From contig NZ_LXVY01000003.1 of the NCBI RefSeq assembly GCF_001650735.1, positions 248,001 to 312,000 of the forward strand: a stretch of 64,000 nt of DNA. The letters are read 5' to 3'. This document shows, in pieces, positions 52,155 to 61,773 of this stretch. The DNA comes from Sphingomonas sp. TDK1 (GTDB taxonomy: Bacteria; Pseudomonadota; Alphaproteobacteria; Sphingomonadales; Sphingomonadaceae). The notes under the pieces are model-generated. The model made no database searches and was not told the DNA's origin. It was given only the letters and a program-made list of their open reading frames with translations. A program made the position numbers and the translations under genes. Numbering within the stretch: position 1 is the first letter of the stretch; each line of letters starts with the position of its first letter.

Positions 52155-53474
52155 ATGGCATTTTTGAACTTGTGCGTTGCGCTGCTTCCAATGACCACCA
52201 TACCGTCCACGCCGGTTACGTCCCCGCAGGCTCCGACCATCGCGGATGCTGCGGTGGCGCGGGCCGGCGAAACGGGTGACGATCCTGCCGACCGTCCGAA
52301 ACCATCGCCCGACGAAGTCCGCGGCACGCACGTAGAATTGCGGAACGGGTCACCGGTCGTGGTCTTTTCCGACACTGGCTCGACCTTCCGGCCGCTGGCA
52401 CAGGTGATCGTCGACGCGGAAACCACCACTGGTGCGCGGGACGCTGCCCGCAACCGCGGCGATCGCGGAGTGCGCGCCGCGCATATCGGCTTTGCCGGGA
52501 CTGTCGCCAACAACGTGGTCTATCAGCTCGAAACCGAGTTCCAGTCGGGCTCCGCCGACATCCTATGGGCCTATGTGGGCTGGCGCGGCAAGCTTGCCGG
52601 GGTGGATGCCGATCTGCTCGCCGGAAATTTACAGAATGATCGCGGCGTAGAGGGCAGTTCTGGCGGCGAGGCGCTGCCATTCGCCGAGCCCAACTTCGTT
52701 GCCAGCGCGATCGCGCCCGATCGCGGCGGGTTCGGGTTCGGCGCGCAGGCGCGGTTGATCGGTGCCAGCTGGCACGCCTCGTTCGCCGTGACGGGCAACG
52801 ATATCGATGCCGACCGGCCGCAAACCGGCGACCGCACCATCCTGGCGCGCGCGCACTGGAATCCGATCAAGCGCGAAGGCGCGATCGTGCACCTGGGCGG
52901 TTGGATGTTCGACGAGACGTTCAAGGGCGGCACGCGGACGCTGGGCGCCAATACCAATGTCGCACACGGGCTCAATCTGCAGACGATCCTGCCGTCGCCG
53001 CCCTTGGTCGGTGCGAGCGGCGATCACGGCGCTGGGATCGAGGCTGGCGCAGTGATCGGACCGGTGTGGGTGATGGGGGAAGCGGGCCGGCGGGGTATCG
53101 ATCTGCCGCAGACGACCGCGCGCACAACCGCCAAAAGCCTTTCCGCTGGCTGGTTCCTGACCGGTGAAGCGCCGCCCTACGCGGCTGCCACGGGTGGCTT
53201 CGGCCGTCCGGTGGTTCAGCGCTCCGTTTTCCGCGGCGGCTCTGGGCAGGTGGAACTCACTGCGCGGTATGAAGATATCCGCTTCACCATGCCGGGGTTC
53301 CGGAACACCGGCTCGAGCGTGACCGGCGGCGTCAATTGGTATTTGAGCAGCCAGATGCGGCTGATGGGCAACGTCACTGCATGGCGCATGGCACCCGACC
53401 AGAAACTGACTGGCACCGGCACCCGTACAGATCGCGGCACCACCTTCGTACTACGCGTTCAAATTGTGCTTTAA
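52155..53474 (+). CDS. Porin, OprO/OprP (phosphate-selective porin) family
   Basis: 439 aa. Short N-terminal hydrophobic stretch (FLNLCVALLPM) that may act as signal, then an acidic linker, then beta-strand pattern: RAAHIGFAGTVANNVVYQLE, ADILWAYVGWRGKLAGVDAD, LLAGNLQNDRGVEGSSGGEA, and a final strand ending in VLRVQIVL. The layout matches OprO/OprP-like trimeric porins; specificity for phosphate, polyphosphate or another anion is not visible. ATG 52155 fits the signal best. A chemoreceptor gene follows after 23 bp. Confidence 0.8.
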   Translation: MAFLNLCVALLPMTTIPSTPVTSPQAPTIADAAVARAGETGDDPADRPKPSPDEVRGTHVELRNGSPVVVFSDTGSTFRPLAQVIVDAETTTGARDAARNRGDRGVRAAHIGFAGTVANNVVYQLETEFQSGSADILWAYVGWRGKLAGVDADLLAGNLQNDRGVEGSSGGEALPFAEPNFVASAIAPDRGGFGFGAQARLIGASWHASFAVTGNDIDADRPQTGDRTILARAHWNPIKREGAIVHLGGWMFDETFKGGTRTLGANTNVAHGLNLQTILPSPPLVGASGDHGAGIEAGAVIGPVWVMGEAGRRGIDLPQTTARTTAKSLSAGWFLTGEAPPYAAATGGFGRPVVQRSVFRGGSGQVELTARYEDIRFTMPGFRNTGSSVTGGVNWYLSSQMRLMGNVTAWRMAPDQKLTGTGTRTDRGTTFVLRVQIVL

Positions 53475-53497
53475 AACCTGTCAGATAGGGTAAAATC

Positions 53498-55342
53498 ATG
53501 TCCATCATCAGTCGCCTGAAGCTGTCAGGCAAGCTTATCGCCGCATTCGCTGCAGTCATCCTTATCGTCATCGCCTCTGGCTCCTATACCTATTGGTCGT
53601 TGAGCACGCTGGCGAAGATTTCCGAGTCCAACGCGAACAGCATCAAGATGGCGCAGGAAGGCGAGGCCATGCTGGGTGCCATCATCCAGCAGGAAAACGC
53701 GCTGCGCGGTTTTGCCATGCTTGGGCGTGACGAATTGCTCGACGAGTATAAAGGCAACATCGCGGCCTTCGAGAAGGCAGCCAAGAGCTTCGAGACCGGC
53801 AATCCGCTGGCGGACCAGCAGCAGCGGCTGCGCGATCTGCGGACGGAGGTGGGCGACCTCAACAATCGCCGCTTCGCCGAACTGATCACGCTCGCGCGCA
53901 ATCCCGCCACCCGCGGCAAGGCACAGGAGATTTCAGGCCGGAAGCAGCTGCCGAAGGTGCGCGAGATCAGCGGCCAGATCCAGGAGCGTCAGCAGCAGGT
54001 GATGGCCGAACAGCGCGCGGCGATGACCGCCGCCAAGAACGGCGCGATGGCAGCGGTGATCATCGGCGCGCTCGGTGCCGTCGCGATCGCCGGTGCGATG
54101 GCCTGGCTGCTTGCCGGTGCAATCGTTCGGCCGCTGGTTGGGATGACGGGTGTGATGACCCGGCTCGCCGATGGGGACACGCAAGTGGATGTGCCTGCGG
54201 TCGATCGCACGGATGAAGTGGGCCAGATGGCGAAGGCGGTGCTCGTCTTCCGCGAAAATGCCCAGCAGAAGCGGATCGCTGATGCAGAGGCGGCCAAGGC
54301 GCTGGAGGAGCAGAATTTCGTCACCGAGACGATTTCGCAGAAGCTCGACATGGTTTCGCGTGGCGACCTGACCGCTTCCATCGCGGGCGAGTTCCCCAAA
54401 GCCTATGTGGTGCTTCGCGATAACTTCAACGAGGCGATCGCCAATCTCCGCGAGCTGATCGGTTCGGTGATCGAATCGACCGCCGCGATCAAGACCGGCT
54501 CGAACGAGATTGCCCAGGCCAGCGAGGATCTCGCCCGGCGTACCGAAGCGAATGCCGCCAGCCTGGAAGAAACCTCCGCCGCCATCACCCAGATGGACCA
54601 AAGGCTCAAGGCGACGGCAATCGCCGCCGGCAGCACGCTGACCCGCGCCGACGGCGCCATCTCCACCGTGTCGGGCGGCCGCACGATCGCCGACGAAGCG
54701 ATGCAGGCGATGAACCGGGTTTCGGAGAGCGCCAAGGGCATCGACAGCGTGATCGAGGGCCTCGACAAGATCGCCTTCCAGACCCGCGTGCTTGCGATGA
54801 ACGCCGCCGTGGAAGCTGGCCGCGCGGGTGAAGCCGGCCGCGGTTTCGCGGTCGTCGCCGATCTGGTGTCCGCTCTTGCGATGCGCGCCGAAGAGGAAGC
54901 CGGCCGAGCCCGCGACCAGCTGACCGCGACGCAGACCGACATCGGCGCGGCGGTCGGCATGGTCGAGCGTGTCGATGGGGCGCTCGCGAATATCAGCGGC
55001 GATGTCGGCGAGGTGCATGCGCTGCTCAGCAGCATGGCGGCAGACAACCAGGCCCAGGCCTCTGCGGTGACGCAGATCTCGGCTGCGATCGGCGCGATGG
55101 ACACCGCGACTCAGCAGAATGCAGCGATGGTGGAGCAAACTTCGGCTGCCGCGCGGACGCTGAATTCGGAAGTCGTGACGCTGGCCAACCAGGCCGAGCG
55201 CTTCAGCATCGGCGGCCCTGGCGGCGGCCGACCAAGCCCGGCGCGCGGCAACTCCGCCGGCCCGGTGAGCTTCCGTCCCGCCAAGCCTGCGCCCGCCAAG
55301 GCCAGCCCCCTCCCAAGCGCGGACGAATGGACTACCTTCTGA
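53498..55342 (+). CDS. Methyl-accepting chemotaxis protein
   Basis: 614 aa. TM1 at about 12-30 (LIAAFAAVILIVIASGSY), periplasmic helical sensor of about 155 residues (CHASE3/4HB-like), TM2 at about 186-208, HAMP region with RPLVGMTGVMTRLADGDTQV, and a cytoplasmic signalling coil with IAFQTRVLAMNAAVEAGRAG and EAGRGFAVVADLVSALAMRA at the hairpin tip. It ends in DEWTTF, which fits the x-W-x-x-F tether for CheR/CheB. Transduces a periplasmic signal to CheA. The porin next to it may pass the sensed ligand. Confidence 0.94.
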   Translation: MSIISRLKLSGKLIAAFAAVILIVIASGSYTYWSLSTLAKISESNANSIKMAQEGEAMLGAIIQQENALRGFAMLGRDELLDEYKGNIAAFEKAAKSFETGNPLADQQQRLRDLRTEVGDLNNRRFAELITLARNPATRGKAQEISGRKQLPKVREISGQIQERQQQVMAEQRAAMTAAKNGAMAAVIIGALGAVAIAGAMAWLLAGAIVRPLVGMTGVMTRLADGDTQVDVPAVDRTDEVGQMAKAVLVFRENAQQKRIADAEAAKALEEQNFVTETISQKLDMVSRGDLTASIAGEFPKAYVVLRDNFNEAIANLRELIGSVIESTAAIKTGSNEIAQASEDLARRTEANAASLEETSAAITQMDQRLKATAIAAGSTLTRADGAISTVSGGRTIADEAMQAMNRVSESAKGIDSVIEGLDKIAFQTRVLAMNAAVEAGRAGEAGRGFAVVADLVSALAMRAEEEAGRARDQLTATQTDIGAAVGMVERVDGALANISGDVGEVHALLSSMAADNQAQASAVTQISAAIGAMDTATQQNAAMVEQTSAAARTLNSEVVTLANQAERFSIGGPGGGRPSPARGNSAGPVSFRPAKPAPAKASPLPSADEWTTF

Positions 55343-55353
55343 TATGCGGAAGC

Positions 55354-55447
55354 GTTGTGCGAAGACCGCGCAGGCCAGGACGCCCTGGCGGCGGGCTTCG
55401 CACAACGGGCCAGGCAGCACCGGCGGGCGTCAGCTCGCCGGTGCTGC
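55354..55447. terminator. Two tandem long hairpins after the chemoreceptor gene
   Basis: Hairpin 1: GTTGTGCGAAG (55354-55364) with CTTCGCACAAC (55396-55406), enclosing an inner GCCAGG/CCTGGC stem. Hairpin 2: GCAGCACCGGCG (55414-55425) with CGCCGGTGCTGC (55436-55447). Both outer stems are perfect. No T-run follows, so this is either a Rho-type barrier, an mRNA-stabilising structure, or a small structured RNA. Confidence 0.6.
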
Positions 55448-55655
55448 TATGCTGCTATACGGTCGCACATGGTTGTCGTCGCCTCACCAGTTGCTTGTCA
55501 TCGCGGTGGCGGAAGGCGCTCCGACACGGGCCTTCGCATGGAGGCCGCGCAGGTCGAGCGATTGCGGCCGACGGCGTCATCTTTTCCTTCGGCGGTCTGA
55601 AGCTCTGGGTCGGAGCGGGGTGAACTTTTGCTTTCGATGTGATATCGCTCCGTCG

Positions 55656-55985
55656 ATGCGTGCGCTGCTTCCCTTCATTGCCTGCCTGATGGTGGTCCTC
55701 ACCACCTGGTCGGGCATGGCGCATGCCGCAGAGCTGGCGGGCGGTAGTTTCGGGGCTGTCGCATTTACCCTCCACGCCCAAGGCGATGGTGACGAAGTAC
55801 CGGCCGACGCCGACAAGGCGGTCCCGCATCATCACAGCATCTGCCACGGGCATGACGTGGGCACGCCTGCATTCGCGCAGGCTCGCTGGCTGCGCGCCGA
55901 CACCGTCGCGGAGCCGCCGCTTGCGCGCATCGCGGTGCTTGCCAGCACCAAGGGCCTGGTGCGGCTGAGGCCCCCCCAAGCCTGA
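55656..55985 (+). CDS. Small exported His-rich protein at the head of the metal efflux operon
   Basis: 109 aa. Signal peptide MRALLPFIACLMVVLTTWSG followed by MAHAAE. The mature part carries a His-rich motif (VPHHHSICHGHD) and a short Pro-rich end. Such small proteins are often found directly before CzcCBA-type operons and could bind the metal in the periplasm. It lies 60 bp upstream of czcC. No ribosome site is strong; a GTG at 55620 in the same frame is an alternative start. Confidence 0.65.
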   Translation: MRALLPFIACLMVVLTTWSGMAHAAELAGGSFGAVAFTLHAQGDGDEVPADADKAVPHHHSICHGHDVGTPAFAQARWLRADTVAEPPLARIAVLASTKGLVRLRPPQA

Positions 55986-56045
55986 CGACTCCGTCGGACG
56001 CCCGGGTGCGTCCGTTTCTGGACCTTCGTCAGGAGCAATTCCTTC

Positions 56046-57320
56046 ATGAATCGACTTCTTGCGGCCGCAATGGTCGCGAGCGCCTGCGCCTCGTCGCTGC
56101 CGGCGCAAACCGGCACGTCCTCCGTTATTTCGGAGAGCGCTGCCGTTCTATCCCTCGAACAGGCGGTCGCCAGCGCCGGCGGAGCCGCCCCCGAGACCGA
56201 GGCTGCCGGCGCTGCCGTCGATGCCGCGCGGGCGAACCGCTCGGTTGCCGGTCTACGGCCCAACCCGGTGGCGCAAGGCCAGATCGAGAATGTCGCGGGC
56301 AGCGGCACCTATCGGGGGCTGCGCAGCGCCGAGACGACGGTTGGGCTGGCATTCCCTATCGAGCGTGGAGGCAAGCGTCGTGCACGGGTCGCTGTCGCCG
56401 ATGCCCAGCTTTCCCGTGCCGAGATCGAGGCGGCGATCGCTGCCGTCGACATCCGGTTGCAGGTGACGCAGCTCTATGTCGAAGCCGTCGCGGCCGAGCG
56501 CAGGGTCGCCGCCGCGCAGGACCAGGCCCGGATCGCGGCAGAGGCTTTAAACGCCGCGCGCGTCCGCGTACGCGCCGGACGGGCATCACCGCTCGAGGCG
56601 CAGCGTGCCGATGTCGGGCGGATCAATGCCGAGGCGAACCTCACCCGCACACGCCGTCTGGCGGAGGCGGCGCGGGCCAATCTGGAGCGGAGGATCGGTC
56701 AGCCGGTTGTAGGGCTCGACGGGGCCGTGCTCGATCGCCTTCCTGCGGCTGATGCCCAAGGCCCGATCCTGCCCGCGAACCCGGCCGGCACGCTCGCGCT
56801 GGCGTCGGCCGAGGCCGATGTCTTGGTCGCCGATGCAGGCGTGCGGCTGGCCCGCGCCAATCGCGTGCCGGACCTGAACATCGGGCCCGCCGTGCGGCGG
56901 CTGGAGGCGACCAACGATCTCGCGGCGGTGTTCACCGTTTCGATGCCGATCCCGTTGTTCAGCAAGGGCGGTGCGGCGATCGCGCAGGCGACCGCGCAGC
57001 GGACGCAGGCAGATGCGGTGCGCCGCGTTCGCGCGCTCAATGTTGAGCAGGCGATCGTCGACGCGCAGGCCCAGGCCGACAACGCCGCGACCACCGCCCG
57101 CACCGCCGCCGGCCCTGCGCTGGAAGCGGCGCAGGAAGCCGCGCGGATCGCCCGCATCGGCTATCGCGAGGGCAAGTTCGGGCAGCTCGATCTGCTCGAT
57201 GCCGAACGCAGCTTGGCCGAGACGCGGCTCGCCGCGATCGACGCGCTCGCCACCTATCAGATTGCCCGCGCGCAGCTGGAGCGGCTGACCGCCCGCGCGC
57301 CCAAGGGAGACATGCATTGA
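56046..57320 (+). CDS. czcC: Outer-membrane efflux protein, CzcC-like (TolC family)
   Basis: 424 aa. Signal peptide NRLLAAAMVASACASSLPAQ. TolC-type helical repeats: LSLEQAVASAGGAAPETEAA and LQVTQLYVEAVAAERRVAAA in the first half, AQEAARIARIGYREGKFGQL and LLDAERSLAETRLAAIDALA in the second. Forms the exit duct for the metal RND pump. AGGAG before the ATG; the stop overlaps the TTG start of czcB. Confidence 0.92.
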   Translation: MNRLLAAAMVASACASSLPAQTGTSSVISESAAVLSLEQAVASAGGAAPETEAAGAAVDAARANRSVAGLRPNPVAQGQIENVAGSGTYRGLRSAETTVGLAFPIERGGKRRARVAVADAQLSRAEIEAAIAAVDIRLQVTQLYVEAVAAERRVAAAQDQARIAAEALNAARVRVRAGRASPLEAQRADVGRINAEANLTRTRRLAEAARANLERRIGQPVVGLDGAVLDRLPAADAQGPILPANPAGTLALASAEADVLVADAGVRLARANRVPDLNIGPAVRRLEATNDLAAVFTVSMPIPLFSKGGAAIAQATAQRTQADAVRRVRALNVEQAIVDAQAQADNAATTARTAAGPALEAAQEAARIARIGYREGKFGQLDLLDAERSLAETRLAAIDALATYQIARAQLERLTARAPKGDMH

Positions 57321-58456
57321 CCCGACCTTTGTCGCTGGCCGGGACGCTGTCCCTCGCCATCCTGCTTGCCGCGTGCGGCGAGCGCTCAACGCCTTCCAAC
57401 ACCACCGAGGCCGCCAAGCCTTTGGCCGATCCCGCGGCGAAGGACCAGGTGGTGTTGACCGCCGAGCAGATCGCGGCGGCGGGCGTCCAGCTCGGCCGGC
57501 CGTCGATCGGCGGCGCGGGTACGATCGAGCTTCCCGCGATCGTCGAGGGCGATCCGCAGGCAACGCAAATCGTCTCGGCGGCCATTGCCGGCCGCGTCGT
57601 CGCGCTCCGCCGCAACCTCGGCCAGACGGTGGGGCGGGGCGAGACGATCGCGGTGATCGAAAGCCGCGAGGCGGCGCAGATCAAGGGCGAGGTACAGGCG
57701 GCGCGCGCGCGGCTCGGCCTTGCCACCGCGACTCTCGCCCGCGAGCAGCGGCTGTTCGCCGAGCGGGTCTCGCCCGAACAGGATCTGATCGCGGCGCGCA
57801 CCGCCGCGGCCGAGGCGCGGATCGCGCTCGCCCAGGCGCAGAGCATGGTCTCCGCCGCCGGTATGGGGGGCGGGGGGCTCAACCGCATCGGCATCGCCGC
57901 GCCGATCGGCGGCCAGGTGATCGCAAGGACTGTCACGCTGGGGCAGACGGTGGCGGCCGATGCCGAGCTCTACCGCATCGCCAATCTCGCCCAGGTCGCG
58001 ATCGCCTTCAGCCTGAAGCCGGAGGATGCGAGCCGGGTCCGCGCCGGCAGCGCGGTGACGGTGAAGGCCGCGGGCCGCGAAGCGGTGGCCAGGCTCCACT
58101 TCGTCTCGCCTGCGCTCGACGCGCAGACCCGGCTGGTGCCGGCGATCGCGATGCTCGACAATCGGTCCGGCCAATGGCGAGTGGGCGAGCCCGTCACCGC
58201 CTCGGTTCCGCTCGCGGGCAGCGGCGGCGGGCAGGCGATCCGCGTCCCCACCACCGCGGTGCAGACCGACGAAGGCCGATCGGTGGTGTTCGTGCGCACG
58301 CCGACCGGCTTTCGCGCGACGCCGGTACAGCTCGGCGATGCCGCCGGGGCGACGGTGATCGTCCGCGCCGGGCTTACCGGGCAGGAGCAGATCGCGACCA
58401 CCGGCAGCTTCACGCTCAAGGCCGAGCTCGGCAAGAGCGAAGCGGTGGAGGACTGA
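57317..58456 (+). CDS. czcB: Periplasmic adaptor of metal RND pump, CzcB-like
   Basis: 379 aa. TTG start overlapping the czcC stop (TTGA), with AAGGGAG about 8 nt upstream. Lipoprotein signal LSLAILLAACGERS (lipobox LAAC). Adaptor domains: VSAAIAGRVVALRRNLGQTV, GRGETIAVIESREAAQIKGE (lipoyl half), a short coiled coil, and IGIAAPIGGQVIARTVTLGQ (second half). No His-rich N-terminal extension of classical CzcB. Links CzcA and CzcC; four bases before czcA. Confidence 0.92.
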   Translation: MTRPLSLAGTLSLAILLAACGERSTPSNTTEAAKPLADPAAKDQVVLTAEQIAAAGVQLGRPSIGGAGTIELPAIVEGDPQATQIVSAAIAGRVVALRRNLGQTVGRGETIAVIESREAAQIKGEVQAARARLGLATATLAREQRLFAERVSPEQDLIAARTAAAEARIALAQAQSMVSAAGMGGGGLNRIGIAAPIGGQVIARTVTLGQTVAADAELYRIANLAQVAIAFSLKPEDASRVRAGSAVTVKAAGREAVARLHFVSPALDAQTRLVPAIAMLDNRSGQWRVGEPVTASVPLAGSGGGQAIRVPTTAVQTDEGRSVVFVRTPTGFRATPVQLGDAAGATVIVRAGLTGQEQIATTGSFTLKAELGKSEAVED

Positions 58457-58459
58457 GCC

Positions 58460-61400
58460 ATGATCGCCCGCATCGTCTCCTGGGCGGTCGAGAAGCGCTG
58501 GCTCGTCCTGCTGCTCACCGTTCTCGCCGCCGCCATCGGCGCCTACTCCCTGTACCGGCTGCCGATCGACGCGGTGCCGGACATCACCAACAACCAGGTG
58601 CAGATCAACGTCCGCGCGCCCGCGCTGTCCCCCGAACTGGTCGAGAAGCAGGTCGCCTTTCCGATCGAGACCGCGCTCGCCGGAACGCCGGGGCTGCAAT
58701 ATACCCGCTCGCTTAGCCGCAACGGCTTCGCGCAGATCACCGCGGTCTTCTCGGACGGGACCGACATCTATTTCGCCCGCCAGCAGGTGGGGGAGCGACT
58801 GCAGGGCGTCGCCGAAAGCCTGCCGGCGGGTGTCAACCCGGAACTGGGGCCGATCGCCACCGGGCTCGGCGAGGTGTATATGTACACCGTCCGCCTCCAG
58901 CACCGCGAGGACGACACCCACAAGCCCGGCGAGCCGGGCCAGCAGCCCGACGGCAGCTACATCACCCCCGAGGGCGAAAGGCTGACGACCGAGGCCGAGA
59001 AGGCGACCTATCTGCGCACCGCGCAGGACTGGATCGTGACGCCACTGCTCAAGACCGTGCCGGGCGTCGCCGGGGTCGATTCGATCGGCGGCTATGCCAA
59101 GCAGTTCCTCGTCGTACCCGACGTGCAGAAGCTTGCGTCGCTCGGCATCACGCTGACCGAACTCGGCACCGCGCTGGAGCGCAACAACAGCAGTGTCGGC
59201 GGGGGCTTCGTCGATCGCAACGGCGAGGGGCTGGCGGTCCGTTCCGATGCGCTGCTCCGCAACACTGCCGAGCTGGGGCGGACGGTGATCGCCACGCGCG
59301 GCGGGGTGCCGATCGCGCTCGACCAAGTCGCCAGCGTTCGCGCCGGCCAGGCGATCCGCATGGGATCGGCCTCCGAGAACGGCACCGAGGTGGTGGTCGG
59401 CACCGCGATCATGCGGATCGGCGAGAACAGCCGGCTCGTCGCAACCGCCGTCGCGGACAAGCTCAAGGCGATCAACGCGTCGCTGCCGCCCGACGTGGTG
59501 GTGCAGCCGGTGCTCAACCGCACCGCGCTGGTCAATGCGACGATCGGCACCGTGGCGAAAAATCTGGGCGAGGGCGCGGTGCTCGTCATCGTCGTGCTGT
59601 TCCTGTTGCTCGGCAATGTCCGCGCGGCGCTGATCGCGGCGCTGGTCATCCCGATCACCATGGCGCTGACCGGGTTCGGGATGCTGCGCGCGGGCGTGTC
59701 GGCCAATCTGATGAGCCTGGGCGCGCTCGATTTCGGGCTGATCGTCGACGGTGCGGTCATCATCGTCGAGAATGCGCTGCGCCGGCTGGCGGAGGCGCAG
59801 CATCGCGAAGGCCGGCTGCTGACGCTGCCGGAACGGCTGGAGGCGGTGGCGGCTGCCGCGCGCGAGATGATCCGGCCCTCGGTCTATGGCCAGGCGATCA
59901 TCCTCCTCGTCTATGTGCCGTTGCTCACGCTTACCGGCGTCGAGGGCAAGACCTTCGTGCCGATGGCGCTCACCGTCATCATCGCGCTGGCCTGCGCCTT
60001 CGTGCTGTCGCTGACCTTCGTGCCGGCGATGATCGCGATCTGGCTGTCGCGCAAGGTGGAGGAGCAGGACGGGCGGATCGTCGGCTGGCTCAAGCGGCGC
60101 TACCAGCCGGGGCTCGACCGGGCGATGCAGCGGCCGACGGTGACGATCGGCGCCGCGCTCGCCAGCCTCGTGCTGGCCGCGGGCGCCTTCACCTCGCTGG
60201 GGCAGGTGTTCCTGCCGCAGCTCGACGAGGGCGACCTGCTCATTCAGGCGTTGCGCATCCCGGCGACCTCCGTCCAGCAGAGCCAGGCGATGCAGGTGCC
60301 GATCGAGCGGATGCTGTCGCAGCAGCCCGAGATACGGTTCGTCTTCTCCAAGACCGGCACCGCCGAGCTCGCCTCGGATCCGATGCCGCCCAACGCCACC
60401 GACATGTTCGTGATCCTCAAGCCGCGCGCGGCCTGGCCCGATCCGGCGCTGACCAAGGAGGCGCTGGTGGCGCGGATCGAGCAGCGGCTGGCGGCGATTC
60501 CGGGCAATGCCTATGAGATCACCCAGCCGATCCAGATGCGCTTCAACGAACTGATCGCCGGCGTGCGCGGCGACATCGCGGTGAAGGTGTTCGGCGACGA
60601 TTTCGACCAGATGACCCGCACCGCCGAGCAGATCGCTGGTATCCTGCGGGCGACCAAGGGGGCGGTGGACGTCAAGGTCGAGCAGACCGGCGGGCTGCCC
60701 ATGCTCGACATCCACGTCAACCGGGATGCGATGGCCCGGCTCGGCGTGACCGCGCAGGACGTACAGGAGGTCATCGGCGCGACCTTGGGCGGACGCACCG
60801 CCGGCACGATCTATGAAGGCGATCGGCGCTTCCCGGTGGTGATCCGGCTGTCCGAAGCGCAGCGCGCGGATTTCGGCGCGTTGCAGCAGCTGCAGGTGCC
60901 GATCGCGGGCGGCAGGTTCGCGCCGTTGTCCAGCGTCGCCGAGATCCGGATCGTCGACGGGCCGAACCAGATCAGCCGCGAGAATGGCAAGCGGCGGGTG
61001 GTCGTCCAGGCGAATGTCCGCGGGCGCGACGTCGGCAGCGTGGTGGCGGAGGCACAGGGCGCCATTGCCGCCAAGGTACGGCTGCCGGCCGGCACCTATC
61101 TGGAATGGGGCGGCCAGTTCGAGAACCTGCAATCGGCGAGCGCAAGGCTGACGCTGGTGATCCCGGGGTGTTTCGTCCTCATCCTGCTCCTCCTGTACGG
61201 TGCGCTCAGGTCGGTGCGGGATGCGGCGATCGTGTTCACCGGCGTGCCGTTCGCGCTGGTCGGCGGCGTGCTGCTGCTATTCGTGCGGGGCATGGACTTC
61301 TCGATCTCGGCGGCGGTGGGGTTCATCGCGCTGTCCGGTATCGCGGTGCTCAACGGCTTGGTCATGGTCAGCTCGATCCAGGACCTGATCCGCGACGGCG

Positions 61401-61684
61401 TGGAGCGCGCCGAGGCCGCGCACCTCGGCGCGATGCAGCGGCTGCGGCCGGTGGCGATGACCGCGCTCGTTGCCAGTCTCGGCTTCGTGCCGATGGCGCT
61501 CGGCCACGGTGCGGGGGCAGAGGTGCAGAAGCCGCTCGCCACGGTGGTGATCGGCGGCCTCGTCTCGGCAACGCTGCTCACCCTGTTCGTGCTGCCGACC
61601 CTTTATGCCAGATTTGGTCAGCGAACGATCGGGGAGGGCGAGCAAGTTCGCAGCCATGAAGCGCCGCACGAGATGCTGGCATGA
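58460..61684 (+). CDS. czcA: Heavy-metal RND efflux pump, CzcA family
   Basis: 1074 aa, 12 membrane segments, normal for HME-RND pumps. N-terminal EKRWLVLLLTVLAAAIGAYS and PIDAVPDITNNQVQINVRAP are family signatures. In TM4 the motif DFGLIVDGAVIIVEN fits the divalent-cation class (Co, Zn, Cd, Ni) rather than the Cu/Ag class, so CzcA is preferred to CusA. Exports metal ions from periplasm or cytoplasm by proton antiport with CzcB and CzcC. No metal-sensing regulator is adjacent. Confidence 0.94.
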   Translation: MIARIVSWAVEKRWLVLLLTVLAAAIGAYSLYRLPIDAVPDITNNQVQINVRAPALSPELVEKQVAFPIETALAGTPGLQYTRSLSRNGFAQITAVFSDGTDIYFARQQVGERLQGVAESLPAGVNPELGPIATGLGEVYMYTVRLQHREDDTHKPGEPGQQPDGSYITPEGERLTTEAEKATYLRTAQDWIVTPLLKTVPGVAGVDSIGGYAKQFLVVPDVQKLASLGITLTELGTALERNNSSVGGGFVDRNGEGLAVRSDALLRNTAELGRTVIATRGGVPIALDQVASVRAGQAIRMGSASENGTEVVVGTAIMRIGENSRLVATAVADKLKAINASLPPDVVVQPVLNRTALVNATIGTVAKNLGEGAVLVIVVLFLLLGNVRAALIAALVIPITMALTGFGMLRAGVSANLMSLGALDFGLIVDGAVIIVENALRRLAEAQHREGRLLTLPERLEAVAAAAREMIRPSVYGQAIILLVYVPLLTLTGVEGKTFVPMALTVIIALACAFVLSLTFVPAMIAIWLSRKVEEQDGRIVGWLKRRYQPGLDRAMQRPTVTIGAALASLVLAAGAFTSLGQVFLPQLDEGDLLIQALRIPATSVQQSQAMQVPIERMLSQQPEIRFVFSKTGTAELASDPMPPNATDMFVILKPRAAWPDPALTKEALVARIEQRLAAIPGNAYEITQPIQMRFNELIAGVRGDIAVKVFGDDFDQMTRTAEQIAGILRATKGAVDVKVEQTGGLPMLDIHVNRDAMARLGVTAQDVQEVIGATLGGRTAGTIYEGDRRFPVVIRLSEAQRADFGALQQLQVPIAGGRFAPLSSVAEIRIVDGPNQISRENGKRRVVVQANVRGRDVGSVVAEAQGAIAAKVRLPAGTYLEWGGQFENLQSASARLTLVIPGCFVLILLLLYGALRSVRDAAIVFTGVPFALVGGVLLLFVRGMDFSISAAVGFIALSGIAVLNGLVMVSSIQDLIRDGVERAEAAHLGAMQRLRPVAMTALVASLGFVPMALGHGAGAEVQKPLATVVIGGLVSATLLTLFVLPTLYARFGQRTIGEGEQVRSHEAPHEMLA

Positions 61685-61773
61685 TCGCCCCCTTGCGACG
61701 AGGGTGCTCGCCGCGCCACCACCCGACGACCAAGCAGCCAAGCAAGCGCAACGCATCTGGTGGCAAGGCAGGA

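Noticed and set aside
57386..61132. Open frame of about 1250 codons on the minus strand opposite czcB and czcA
   Set aside because: It is a GC-rich shadow of the plus-strand genes: Arg/Asp/His-rich, low complexity, no domain, no ribosome site.
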